From: Heyndrickxia acidiproducens DSM 23148
GTDB lineage: Bacteria; Bacillota; Bacilli; Bacillales; Bacillaceae_C
DNA: 64,000 nucleotides
Reading direction: 5' to 3'
Assembly (NCBI RefSeq): GCF_000374345.1
Contig: NZ_KB893990.1
Location: forward strand, 1-64,000
This document shows positions 9,024-16,922 of this stretch, piece after piece. The notes below the pieces were generated by a model. That model was given only the letters and a program-made list of their open reading frames with translations. It did no database searches and was not told the DNA's origin. The first letter of the stretch is position 1; the number at the start of each line of letters is the position of its first letter. The position numbers and the translations under genes are program-made.

Positions 9024-9410
9024 CTAAGTCACCGTGATAAAAAATTGCTTGTGGAGGCCTAAATCCTTGCCGCTTCCTCTTTTTACCACTTCTAATCTGA
9101 CCGTATGTACGCCTTTTTTGATATCCTTCACGACAAAGGCGGCTGTCCTGTACTCGCCTGCCATTGCCCCGTCTACATATACGTTTATAGCTGCCTGCGG
9201 GCTGTGCTGTTTTTTGTCGGAGAATGTAACACTTGGGATGATGCATTCTACAAATAAATCATTGTCTTTTACAAAATGGCGGATATTGATCTGTTTTATA
9301 TTTGTTTTTTCGGCTGCGTCTGCCCTGGTCAGTTTTTTATCGGGGAGATGCCCGTTGCATCCGGATAGCAAAAGAAACATTGCCAGTATGGTTAAGGCTA
9401 TTTTTTTCAT
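9024..9410 (-). CDS. putative lipoprotein of unknown function
   Basis: A 128-residue protein with a lipoprotein signal peptide: basic start, hydrophobic core and lipobox LLSGC with the lipidated Cys18. The mature part looks like one beta-rich domain (PQAAINVYVDGAMAGEYRT, VRLEVVKRGSG), probably an immunoglobulin-like fold exposed on the outer face of the membrane. I do not recognise the family. GGAGTGGTCA precedes the ATG. It sits between the repeat cluster and ylbF, where B. subtilis has no equivalent gene that I recall. Confidence 0.7.
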   Translation of the reverse strand: MKKIALTILAMFLLLSGCNGHLPDKKLTRADAAEKTNIKQINIRHFVKDNDLFVECIIPSVTFSDKKQHSPQAAINVYVDGAMAGEYRTAAFVVKDIKKGVHTVRLEVVKRGSGKDLGLHKQFFITVT

Positions 9411-9460
9411 GATTGACCACTCCTTCTGCTTATTGTTTGCGAAGGAGGATTTCTTTACTC

Positions 9461-9485
9461 AAAAAAAGCGCATTTTTTCATGCGC
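9461..9485 (-). terminator. terminator for leftward ylbD-ylbE transcript
   Basis: GCGCAT (9468-9473) pairs with ATGCGC (9480-9485) and reads into seven T residues leftwards. It ends transcripts that cross the repeat cluster from ylbE and isolates the lipoprotein gene. Confidence 0.65.
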
Positions 9486-9866
9486 CTCGAGGTCAAACGT
9501 GCTCCCAAGCATGAAGTCATAGGGCGGACTTCATTGGGGCCGGACCAGTTGCCTGTCGCCGATGGGCGAGCGCCCTCCGCTTTTCTTTGTCCAGCTGCGG
9601 GCGCTATCGGCTCGGGGTCAACTGTTCCTGCCCCATTGAAGTCATAGGGCGGACTTCATTGGGGCCGGACCAGTTGCCTGTCGCCGATGGGCAAGCGCCC
9701 TCCGCTTTTCTCTGTCCAGCTGCGGCTCCTATCGGCGTACGGATTTCTACGTCTTCTCCCTCCGATAAGTCAACATCGATTCGCCCTATCAGGCTCATCG
9801 TGTTTCCTTTATCTCAGTCAAAGACTGCGAAATCCGTACGCCGATGGACAGTCGCCTCCGCTTTTC
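9483..9866. repeat. three tandem palindromic intergenic repeat units
   Basis: The full unit is best seen at 9587-9710: it opens TTGTCCAGCTGCGG and closes CGCCCTCCGCTTTTC. Its arms pair almost end to end (CTATCGGC with GCCGATGG, CAACTG with CAGTTG, TGAAGTC with GACTTCA). A truncated copy precedes it (to 9585); the two share a ~110 bp near-identical block at 125 bp period (from 9513 and 9638). A third unit (9711-9866) has the same ends but a different core closed by GTACGGATTTC/GAAATCCGTAC. The last unit abuts the ylbE stop codon. Such units are familiar as dispersed intergenic hairpins in Bacillaceae. Confidence 0.85.
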
Positions 9867-10102
9867 TAATTCTCATACATGGATTGGATCATGTGCATCA
9901 TCATTTGGGCCATTTGCAGTCCGGTGGTGAATTTTTCAACCCGATGGGGGATGGTTTTTTGATAATAATGCAGTGAAGCGATTTGAAATTGTTCTATTTC
10001 TTCCGGATGGCGGGACAATTTCCGGTACCAGATCGGCTGTGCCCGCAAAAAATCCCGCAACTCAGTGGATTGGCTAATATATTCAATTAGATCTGCACGC
10101 AT
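9866..10102 (-). CDS. ylbE: YlbE-like protein
   Basis: A 78-residue protein (MRADLIEYISQSTELRDFLR...AQPIWYRKLSRHP) matching the YlbE-like family, of unknown function. It is small, soluble and Met-rich at the C-terminus (MAQMMMHMIQSM). It is encoded 15 bp after ylbD in the same direction, so a ylbD-ylbE operon. Its stop codon directly joins the palindromic repeat cluster, so the repeats form the 3' untranslated region of this operon. Confidence 0.9.
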   Translation of the reverse strand: MRADLIEYISQSTELRDFLRAQPIWYRKLSRHPEEIEQFQIASLHYYQKTIPHRVEKFTTGLQMAQMMMHMIQSMYEN

Positions 10103-10117
10103 TGATAACGCCCCTTC

Positions 10118-10531
10118 CTAATCTTTTCTGAAGGAGAAAGGATTTTTTGGCGCTGCCTGCTGCTCGGAGTTCGGGTTCGGGTTTGGGCCGGCAGACGGGG
10201 ACTGGAATTGTGAGAGCGCGCCTTGAATAGCCCCGATGGCAGCACTGAGATTTTGCAAATAAGCCTGCACCTGGCCGGCATCCAGCTTTTGCATCACTGT
10301 CCCAAGCTGATTCAGCCAGCCGCTGTCTGCTTTAGCTTTTTGCTTTTCTTCCACTCCCCCTGCTGCTTCATATTTTTTCCAGGCGGGATCATCTTCACCG
10401 AGAATGTACCATTCCTCAAAAAAATCCTGGAGTGTTTTGTTTCCGCTTCGAACCTCCTTCATCATCAGGGGATGGCTTTTCGCAAATGTTTTAAATTTTT
10501 CGACGGAAGGATGCAATTTTTTTGAATTCAT
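10118..10531 (-). CDS. ylbD: YlbD-family protein, putative spore coat protein
   Basis: The protein has 137 residues and starts MNSKKLHPSVEKFKTF. The N-terminal half is charged and carries FFEEWYILGEDDPAW; the C-terminal tail is low-complexity (SAGPNPNPNSEQQAAPKNPF). B. subtilis YlbD is annotated as a putative coat protein. The start at 10531 follows GGGGTGA; 26 upstream in-frame codons have no ribosome site. First gene of the ylbDE operon, divergent from the thioesterase gene. Confidence 0.87.
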   Translation of the reverse strand: MNSKKLHPSVEKFKTFAKSHPLMMKEVRSGNKTLQDFFEEWYILGEDDPAWKKYEAAGGVEEKQKAKADSGWLNQLGTVMQKLDAGQVQAYLQNLSAAIGAIQGALSQFQSPSAGPNPNPNSEQQAAPKNPFSFRKD

Positions 10532-10753
10532 ATTTTTCACCCCGTAAAAGAAACATTGCCGCTGTGGCAGCCATAACCGTCCGCAAAACCGCTTTCCGCT
10601 AAAGCACAAGCTTCTTTCCGTATCTTCTTATGATTAGCATATGCCTTTCATAAAAGAGTGTGAAAGGTTTTCATTTCTTAGAAATTTTGTTACTATATGG
10701 TTTAGCCCATCCCGTATTTTGAATGAAATTAATAAGTAAAAGAGGTATTTCAT

Positions 10754-11233
10754 ATGAACAAAGAACATATTCGCAGTATGTTTGACCAGGTATTAGCAAA
10801 GGCAACGGAAGAAGATTTAACCGTTTTATCGCAGTTAATAGATGGCCTTGCAAAAAAACAGGCCACAGGCGAGCCTGCATATTTTAAAGACTTTTTTAAT
10901 ATGGAAGGCCGTCTTCTAAAGGATGCCTGTGAAATCACGATCCCGGTCACACCTTTGCTTTACAACACATTTTCGATTGTACACGGCGGCGTGACCGCTA
11001 CACTCGTCGATACAGCGATGGGATTTATGGCAAACAGCATGCTGCCTGAAGGAAAACAGGCGGTGACATCCAATTTAACGATCCACTATATTGCACCCGG
11101 GTCCGGGAAATGGATCAAAGCAAGGGCGGAGGTCATCCACCGCGGCTCAAAAACAATGGTCTTGGAAGGCACCGTCTGCCGTGATGACGGGACAAAAATT
11201 GCACACTGCACAGGCTCATTTTTTATTTTATAA
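10754..11233 (+). CDS. PaaI-family hotdog-fold acyl-CoA thioesterase
   Basis: A 159-residue protein with a helical N-terminal extension and a C-terminal hotdog domain. The signature HGGVTATLVDTAMG, in which the Gly-Gly turn and the Asp on the central helix are typical of PaaI thioesterases, is intact, followed by LTIHYIAPGSG. It should hydrolyse an acyl- or aryl-CoA in the cytoplasm; the natural substrate cannot be read from sequence. It is inserted between ylbD and ylbC, where B. subtilis has no such gene, so it is a local gain or a loss elsewhere. The ribosome site before ATG 10754 is weak. Confidence 0.82.
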   Translation: MNKEHIRSMFDQVLAKATEEDLTVLSQLIDGLAKKQATGEPAYFKDFFNMEGRLLKDACEITIPVTPLLYNTFSIVHGGVTATLVDTAMGFMANSMLPEGKQAVTSNLTIHYIAPGSGKWIKARAEVIHRGSKTMVLEGTVCRDDGTKIAHCTGSFFIL

Positions 11234-11261
11234 TGGAATGGCCATTCTAATGAAATACACG

Positions 11262-11300
11262 AAAAAAATCCCGCCCCCTGCTGGATCAGGAGCGGGATTG
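11262..11300 (-). terminator. terminator of ylbC
   Basis: AATCCCGC (11267-11274) pairs with GCGGGATT (11292-11299), running into T residues leftwards. It sits just after the ylbC stop and opposes the thioesterase gene. Confidence 0.75.
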
Positions 11301-11323
11301 CTTGATGAAAAGGCAGTAAGATC

Positions 11324-12376
11324 CTATGGTTTTTCAATAAAGTCCTGGGTATAGTATTTTTTATAAACGCCGACCCCAAGGCTTGTAAAATCTTTTTGCA
11401 GCATGGCTTTCCGGTGGCCTTCCGAATTCAGCCACCCTTCGACTGCAGCGGGGCCATCCATATAGTGGGCGGCAATATTTTCACCAGCTGCCTTGTACAT
11501 AATCTTACCCGCCTTCAGCCGTTCTTCCAAGTTACCGTATTTCGGAGATTCATGCGAGAAGTAATGCCCGACAGCCATATCCTTGCTGTGCAGATAAGCA
11601 ACTTCTGCTACATCCTCGCTCCAGCCCAGCTTTTTCAAATGAAACCTTTCCCTGATAATATTGGTGATATCAAATATTTGTTTTGCACTGCCGCTTTCAA
11701 TTTCCGCCCACTTATCCGCGCTGATCGGACCAGGCTTGATCAATTCGCCGCGGTACACCATTTCGTAAGGATGCTGGAGCATTAGAGTATGTTTATCCAT
11801 ATATCGAATGCAAATCAGCTTTCCGCTGAACTTATCAAGTGCCAGTTGTGCATACACATCTCCCAGCTGTACCAATGGCCTGATATTTAAATCCTCTTCC
11901 GACAATTCAAAGCGGTATGTTCCCTGTCCGGATTGAACCGTCATATCGGTATCCATCATAATGGAACTGTATATATCCTCCACGTTCTGGCCTATCCGGA
12001 AAGGCTGTATATTTAATTTATCCCCAACAATATATATCGTTTTCACCCGGCCATTTTCCACACCGGCTTGAAAATACGTGTCAGCATTTCGATTGTAAAT
12101 CCACCATTCATAGCCATAGGCGGACGCATCAATTCTTTCCGGTTTCCCGAAACGGCTGATCAGATTTTTGGACGATTTCCCAATGTATACAGACATACCG
12201 GTTTCCGGCCGGCTGTATTCCGTTTTGCTGTCTTTACCGTTCTCTTGCGTCTGGTTATCCATTTTCGGGCTGGATGAATGGTTTTTCAACACCCCATTTT
12301 CCGGGCGGAGTTGAAAATATAACCCTGCTACGGAGATTATGATAAAGATGATGATCGTTTTCAGAAAAAATCGCAG
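11324..12376 (-). CDS. ylbC: YlbC: membrane-anchored CAP/SCP-domain protein
   Basis: From a CTG start the product has 350 residues: a membrane anchor or signal (LKTIIIFIIISVAGLYF, about 5-21), a CAP-associated domain (about 55-180; ISRFGKPERIDASAYGYEWW) and a C-terminal CAP/SCP domain (about 215-345; HSKDMAVGHYFSHESP, GENIAA, EGHRKAML). Family members are secreted or surface proteins of unclear activity. CTG 12376 has GAGAGGTGA six bases upstream, and no ATG/GTG/TTG lies between it and GTG 12292, which would give a product with no export signal. B. subtilis YlbC has about the same 346-350 length. Confidence 0.85.
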   Translation of the reverse strand: MRFFLKTIIIFIIISVAGLYFQLRPENGVLKNHSSSPKMDNQTQENGKDSKTEYSRPETGMSVYIGKSSKNLISRFGKPERIDASAYGYEWWIYNRNADTYFQAGVENGRVKTIYIVGDKLNIQPFRIGQNVEDIYSSIMMDTDMTVQSGQGTYRFELSEEDLNIRPLVQLGDVYAQLALDKFSGKLICIRYMDKHTLMLQHPYEMVYRGELIKPGPISADKWAEIESGSAKQIFDITNIIRERFHLKKLGWSEDVAEVAYLHSKDMAVGHYFSHESPKYGNLEERLKAGKIMYKAAGENIAAHYMDGPAAVEGWLNSEGHRKAMLQKDFTSLGVGVYKKYYTQDFIEKP

Positions 12377-12629
12377 GTGATTTCACCTCTCTTAACCAAT
12401 ACAAATATCATATGGCTTGTTTTCATTTTATTATACCATTTTATATTTATGAAGAAAAAAACGCCAACGGTTTACCTGGAAGGCCTAAATGTTTGAACGG
12501 TAATATTCTGCTTTATCCTAACATATAAAATATATGAAATGTTCGCATTGCGGCCATTTTATATTTTCGATATTATGAAGAGAGAACGAGGAAGCCGCAT
12601 CAAACGGCAAATGGATTGGAGGGGCTGGG
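12377..12629. other. divergent ylbC/ylbA intergenic region
   Basis: This is 253 bp of AT-rich sequence holding promoters for both divergent genes; I found no ORF or hairpin of note. B. subtilis ylbB (CBS-domain gene), which lies here in that species, is absent. Confidence 0.5.
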
Positions 12630-12989
12630 GTGAAGTTTGAAAATACCGGTTTGGAAAATTTAAAAGTGAATCTTACAAGATTGGATGACATCATGGAACG
12701 CCGCGGAATGGTCAGAGCCGGCCAGTGGGATTATGAGCGTGTCACTTATGATAAAAAGTTTGTGATTAAAGAAGGCACTTATTATTTACGGGTCCAGGGA
12801 TACGCTGCAGAAGGCGACGTGGACACTTATGACGCTGTTATCCGGCTGATCGCGCCAATTCTCGGGAAACATTATTACCCCCATGGCGTGGAGTACGGGG
12901 ATGACGAGTATTTCCCGCACGATCTCGTAAAACATTGCCGGGGCATTTTAGTTTCGCTGAAAGAAGACCTTGCCGTATTCGCAGAATAA
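12630..12989 (+). CDS. ylbA: YugN-like family protein YlbA
   Basis: A 119-residue soluble protein (MKFENTGLENLKVNLTRLDD...) of the YugN-like family; no biochemical role is known. It has the family length and the conserved tail block HYYPHGVEYGDDEYFPHDLV. The start is GTG 12630 with TTGGAGGGG five bases upstream. It is convergent with the cta operon, sharing a terminator. Confidence 0.92.
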   Translation: MKFENTGLENLKVNLTRLDDIMERRGMVRAGQWDYERVTYDKKFVIKEGTYYLRVQGYAAEGDVDTYDAVIRLIAPILGKHYYPHGVEYGDDEYFPHDLVKHCRGILVSLKEDLAVFAE

Positions 12990-13000
12990 ATTTTTGTTGG

Positions 13001-13055
13001 CACCGCCCTTTTTGCTGCAGCATTCCATTTTTCAAAAAAGGGCAGTGCTTTTTTA
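13001..13055. terminator. bidirectional terminator ylbA/ctaG
   Basis: GCACCGCCCTTTTT pairs with AAAAAAGGGCAGTGC with one mismatch, followed by TTTTTT. It ends ylbA and, in reverse, the ctaC-G operon. Confidence 0.7.
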
Positions 13056-13976
13056 GTTCCCGTTATGCGCTTCAAACAGCTGCGAACGTTCCTTCAGCAT
13101 CATGTCTGTTTCCGCATCGGCTTCTTCCTGCTCTTTTTTCGCCCAGGCAAAGAAAATACGGAAAAGCACAAATCCATAGACGACCTCCTGGACCAGTTTC
13201 ATCATGACGCCGCCCAGCTGCTGGTCTTCCAGCACCGGCAGCGGCGAAAACAGCATGGGCGAACCATTCCTTCCCAATTGTGAAAGCATCTCGGCCGGAA
13301 CGCATAAATGCATGGACTTCAGCCACATTGCCCCGTCCTGGTATGTTTGGTAAACGGGGGATTGTGCAAAAATAATCAGCCCGCATGCAGGGGTTAACAA
13401 GATTGCACTCGAAAACAGGTAAGCTATTTTTTTTAACCCGTTTAATTGATATTGCCCGGGTGATGAGATGATGAGCGGCCGCCACATCAATACGGCAAGC
13501 CCAAACAATATGATTGTATACATACTGTGCAGCACAGGGACAACCTTAATATAATCGAAAATAGAAGGAATATGATAAAACGAAAACGCAATATTAAATC
13601 CGCTGACCGTAATCACCGGATGTTTAAAAAAACGGAAGATCGTCTTTATTACCGGCAGCCGGGCAGCCTTTTCCCACATCCAAACAGGCAGCCCCAGCAT
13701 CATAAGGGGTGCCGCAACCAAATATAGAACCGACATCTGCACCATATGGATTGAAAACATAATATGCCCAAGCAAATCGAGCGGTGAACCTTTTACGATA
13801 TAAAGGATGGCCATTGCTGCAATAAAACAGGCCGCCTGTTTTTTGTCCGGTGCCGGATAGCGCGCTGATTTCCTGAAATAAGCAGCGATCCCGAAATAGA
13901 TCAGGATCAATAGCACAATAGCTGCCAGAAAAAACGGGCTCCACAACGCCCTGAATCCAAATATGCTGATCGGCAA
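13053..13976 (-). CDS. ctaG: cytochrome c oxidase assembly factor CtaG
   Basis: A 307-residue membrane protein of the caa3_CtaG family with about seven membrane spans (for example LGHIMFSIHMVQMSVLYLV). It helps assemble the copper centres of caa3 cytochrome oxidase. Conserved histidines (GHIMFSIH, FYHIPSIF, VPVLHSMY) may bind copper. The start is TTG 13976 behind AGAGGGGG. It is the last gene of the ctaC-D-E-F-G run. Confidence 0.95.
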   Translation of the reverse strand: MPISIFGFRALWSPFFLAAIVLLILIYFGIAAYFRKSARYPAPDKKQAACFIAAMAILYIVKGSPLDLLGHIMFSIHMVQMSVLYLVAAPLMMLGLPVWMWEKAARLPVIKTIFRFFKHPVITVSGFNIAFSFYHIPSIFDYIKVVPVLHSMYTIILFGLAVLMWRPLIISSPGQYQLNGLKKIAYLFSSAILLTPACGLIIFAQSPVYQTYQDGAMWLKSMHLCVPAEMLSQLGRNGSPMLFSPLPVLEDQQLGGVMMKLVQEVVYGFVLFRIFFAWAKKEQEEADAETDMMLKERSQLFEAHNGN

Positions 13977-14054
13977 GTTAACCCCCTCTTCCCTGCTTTG
14001 ATGCCTTATTTTTGAAAAAAGCCGGATGAACCAAAATGCCCGCCCGGCAAAGAT

Positions 14055-14387
14055 TTACCACCAGATAATGGTCATAAAGGCCAGCACCGTAAGAAACGCC
14101 ACCAGTACGCCACAGCAAATAAAAAGCTTCGGGCCTTCATGATGTTTATGCTTCATGTGCATAAAGTAAAGCAATTGAAAGGCAACCTGAATAATGGCCA
14201 ATAACAAAATAACCGGAATGGTAAACCACTTTGAAAAATCCGCATACACTGCCCCAAAGGCGACCAGCGTCAAAAAAAGTGTAAGCAGAAAGGTGATGAA
14301 TTGCATTTTCATCTCTTCCGCACCTTTACGACGCTTAAACTCTTCGTCCGGTTTCGGGCTTGTAGATTTTAAACCGCTGTGATCCAT
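14055..14387 (-). CDS. ctaF: cytochrome c oxidase subunit IVB
   Basis: 110 residues with three membrane spans (FITFLLTLFLTLVAFGAVYA, FTIPVILLLAIIQVAFQLL, LFICCGVLVAFLTVLAFM), the typical CtaF layout. It is the small fourth subunit of caa3 oxidase, which stabilises the complex. I chose ATG 14387, two bases after the ctaE stop codon; the longer frame would overlap ctaE by ~50 bases. Translation is probably coupled to ctaE. Confidence 0.95.
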   Translation of the reverse strand: MDHSGLKSTSPKPDEEFKRRKGAEEMKMQFITFLLTLFLTLVAFGAVYADFSKWFTIPVILLLAIIQVAFQLLYFMHMKHKHHEGPKLFICCGVLVAFLTVLAFMTIIWW

Positions 14388-14389
14388 GT

Positions 14390-15019
14390 TTACCCCACCA
14401 TCCCCATTAAGTATACGACCGTAAAAATAAAGACCCATACGACATCAATGAAATGCCAGTACAAACTGGCAATATAAAATTTCGGGGCGTTGTATAAATT
14501 TAATCCGCGTTTCGCGTTTCTTATCATTAGAGCGGTAATCCACAGCAAGCCAAATGCCACGTGACCGCCGTGGAAACCAACCAATGTGTAAAAAGCTGAT
14601 CCGAATGCACTGCTTGTAAACGTATGATGGAACTCGGTAACATAGTGATGAAATTCATAGATTTCAAGGCCGAGAAAGCAGGCACCCAACAGTACGGTAA
14701 CCAAAAGCCAGGCCTGCATTTTTTTAAACGCAAAATTTTTCATATGGTATATCGCCATCACACTTGTAATTGAACTGGTTAATAGGATGATTGTCGCCAC
14801 GAAGGATAATGGCAGTTCGAATAAATCTTTTGCCAGCGCATGGGAACTGTCCGGGACTCTATCTTTTAACGCCAGATAGGTAGCAAAAAGGGAAGCAAAT
14901 AATACGGTTTCCCCGCCTAAAAACAGCCAAAAACCAAGAAACTTATTTTTGCCTTCAAGCGTCACTCTTTCAGGCGATTCAGGCCAGGTTTTCGCTGTAA
15001 AGCTTTCTTCTGTATGCAT
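14390..15019 (-). CDS. ctaE: cytochrome c oxidase subunit III
   Basis: A 209-residue membrane protein with five membrane spans and the subunit III motifs YHMKNFAF, EFHHYVTEFHHTF and FHGGHVAFGLLW. It lacks the first two helices of the long form, as in other Bacillus caa3 oxidases. Its start overlaps the ctaD stop in a TAATG junction, so translation is coupled. Confidence 0.96.
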   Translation of the reverse strand: MHTEESFTAKTWPESPERVTLEGKNKFLGFWLFLGGETVLFASLFATYLALKDRVPDSSHALAKDLFELPLSFVATIILLTSSITSVMAIYHMKNFAFKKMQAWLLVTVLLGACFLGLEIYEFHHYVTEFHHTFTSSAFGSAFYTLVGFHGGHVAFGLLWITALMIRNAKRGLNLYNAPKFYIASLYWHFIDVVWVFIFTVVYLMGMVG

Positions 15020-16890
15020 TATGCTCCTACCCCCTTATCTTCCTTCTCCAGCAAGGTTTCTTTTTTAATATGGTAGCCATGGTCATCTTTAACAGAACGA
15101 ACCAGCATCGAGAGGAGCGTGATGCCTAAGCCGGCAGCAAGCAAAATAATCCCCGCTGTATGGTGATCCCGGGCATACAGTGCGCCAAACGCGGCAACGA
15201 ATAAACCAAAGGAAATCAATAACGGAACAATGGATGAATTCGGCATATGGATGTCTGACAGCGGTTCGGCAGCCGTAGTTTTTATCCTGCCCTCCATTTT
15301 CTCCAGCCACCATGTATCCAACCCGCGCACAAGCGGGGTTTGCGCAAAATTATATTCCGGCGGCGGGGAAGAAATCGACCAGTCCAATGTCCTGCCAAAC
15401 CCCCACGGATCATTGGCCGCCCTCCGATTTTGGACTGCAGTAATGATGATGTTGACTAAGAGAATGAATACGGCCACCGCCATAAAGCCTGCTCCGATTG
15501 AACTCACAAGATTATCGGTATCCCACCCCAAATTTGGCTGGTACGTCCATTGCCGGCGCGGCATCCCAAGCAGGCCGAGCCAATGCTGGATCATAAACGT
15601 CAGATGGAAACCGATGAAAAAAAGCCAGAACGTGATTTTACCCATCGTTTCATTCAGCATGGTACCGAACATCTTCGGCCAGTAGTAATGGAGCGCTGCT
15701 AAGATGCCGAATACGACTCCGCCTACGATCACATAATGGAAATGGGCCACAACAAAATAACTATCATGATACTGGTAGTTGGCAGGCGCAACCGCCAGCA
15801 TAACACCTGTTACCCCGCCCAATGTGAACGTCATGATAAATGACACAGCATAAAGCATGGGTGTCGTAAATTGAATGCTGCCCCCCCACATTGTCAACAG
15901 CCAGTTGAAAATTTTGATTCCTGTCGGCACTGCAATCGTCATCGTTGCAACAGCGAAGATCGCATTTGCAATATTTCCGAGACCGACTGTAAACATATGG
16001 TGTGCCCAGACCATAAAGCCTAAAAATCCAATCAGAACGACTGCAAATACCATGGATGAGTATCCAAATAGTCTTTTTTTGGAGAAATGTGCAAAAACTT
16101 CAGAGAAAATGCCAAATGCCGGTAAAATGAGAATATATACTTCCGGATGACCGAAAATCCAGAAAAGATGCTCCCAAATTATCGTGTTTCCACCGCTCGT
16201 GACATTAAAAAACTGGGCACCGAACATGCGGTCAAAAGTCAGCATAAACAATCCGACTGTAAGCGGCGGGAACGCGAACAGGATTAAAGCTGAAGCCACA
16301 AATGTCGTCCATGTAAAAAGCGGCATCCGCATATAGGTCATTCCCGGCGCCCGCATGTTCATAATCGTAACCAGGAAATTTAAGCCGGCAATCAATGTGC
16401 CGAAACCGGAGATTTGCAGGCCAAGCGCATAAAAATCAATCCCGTGCCCCGGAGATGCAAGGGACAAAGAAGCATAAGATGTCCAGCCTGCATCGGGAGC
16501 GCCCCCCAGAAACCACGATAAATTCAAAAAAATCCCACCGAAGAAAAAGAGCCAGAAACCAAGTGCATTCAGAAATGGGAACGCAACATCACGGGCGCCG
16601 ATTTGCAGCGGGACAATGGCATTCATAAATGCAAACAGCAGCGGCATGGCTGCCAGAAAAATCATTGTTGTCCCGTGCATGGTCATCACCTGATTGTACA
16701 AATCCGCACTCATAAAATGATTGTTTGGTATTGCAAGCTGAATGCGGATTAGCAGAGCTTCTATACCGCCGATTAAGAAAAAAAATCCCCCTGCGATTAA
16801 ATACAAGATGCCGATTTTTTTATGGTCAACCGTTGTCATGTAATCTAAAACAGTTGCGAAAAAACCGGTTTTTGCCGTCGTTCCGCCCAC
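15019..16890 (-). CDS. ctaD: cytochrome c oxidase subunit I (caa3 type)
   Basis: 623 residues, close to B. subtilis CtaD (622). It has the haem and copper ligands of subunit I: HGTTMIF (low-spin haem a), HPEVYI with its His-Glu-x-x-Tyr crosslink site, the HH pair in WAHHMFTVG, and HDSYFVVAHFHYV. It catalyses oxygen reduction coupled to proton pumping. I chose GTG 16890 because AAAGGGGAGGT lies five bases upstream and the resulting N-terminus matches B. subtilis in length; a TTG at 16914 would add eight codons. Confidence 0.96.
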   Translation of the reverse strand: MGGTTAKTGFFATVLDYMTTVDHKKIGILYLIAGGFFFLIGGIEALLIRIQLAIPNNHFMSADLYNQVMTMHGTTMIFLAAMPLLFAFMNAIVPLQIGARDVAFPFLNALGFWLFFFGGIFLNLSWFLGGAPDAGWTSYASLSLASPGHGIDFYALGLQISGFGTLIAGLNFLVTIMNMRAPGMTYMRMPLFTWTTFVASALILFAFPPLTVGLFMLTFDRMFGAQFFNVTSGGNTIIWEHLFWIFGHPEVYILILPAFGIFSEVFAHFSKKRLFGYSSMVFAVVLIGFLGFMVWAHHMFTVGLGNIANAIFAVATMTIAVPTGIKIFNWLLTMWGGSIQFTTPMLYAVSFIMTFTLGGVTGVMLAVAPANYQYHDSYFVVAHFHYVIVGGVVFGILAALHYYWPKMFGTMLNETMGKITFWLFFIGFHLTFMIQHWLGLLGMPRRQWTYQPNLGWDTDNLVSSIGAGFMAVAVFILLVNIIITAVQNRRAANDPWGFGRTLDWSISSPPPEYNFAQTPLVRGLDTWWLEKMEGRIKTTAAEPLSDIHMPNSSIVPLLISFGLFVAAFGALYARDHHTAGIILLAAGLGITLLSMLVRSVKDDHGYHIKKETLLEKEDKGVGA

Positions 16891-16922
16891 ACTAAAAACC
16901 TCCCCTTTTGCCAATATCCCCT

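Noticed and set aside
9483-9866. CRISPR array
   Set aside because: Only three long palindromic units with hairpin cores; no short repeat-spacer periodicity and no cas genes.
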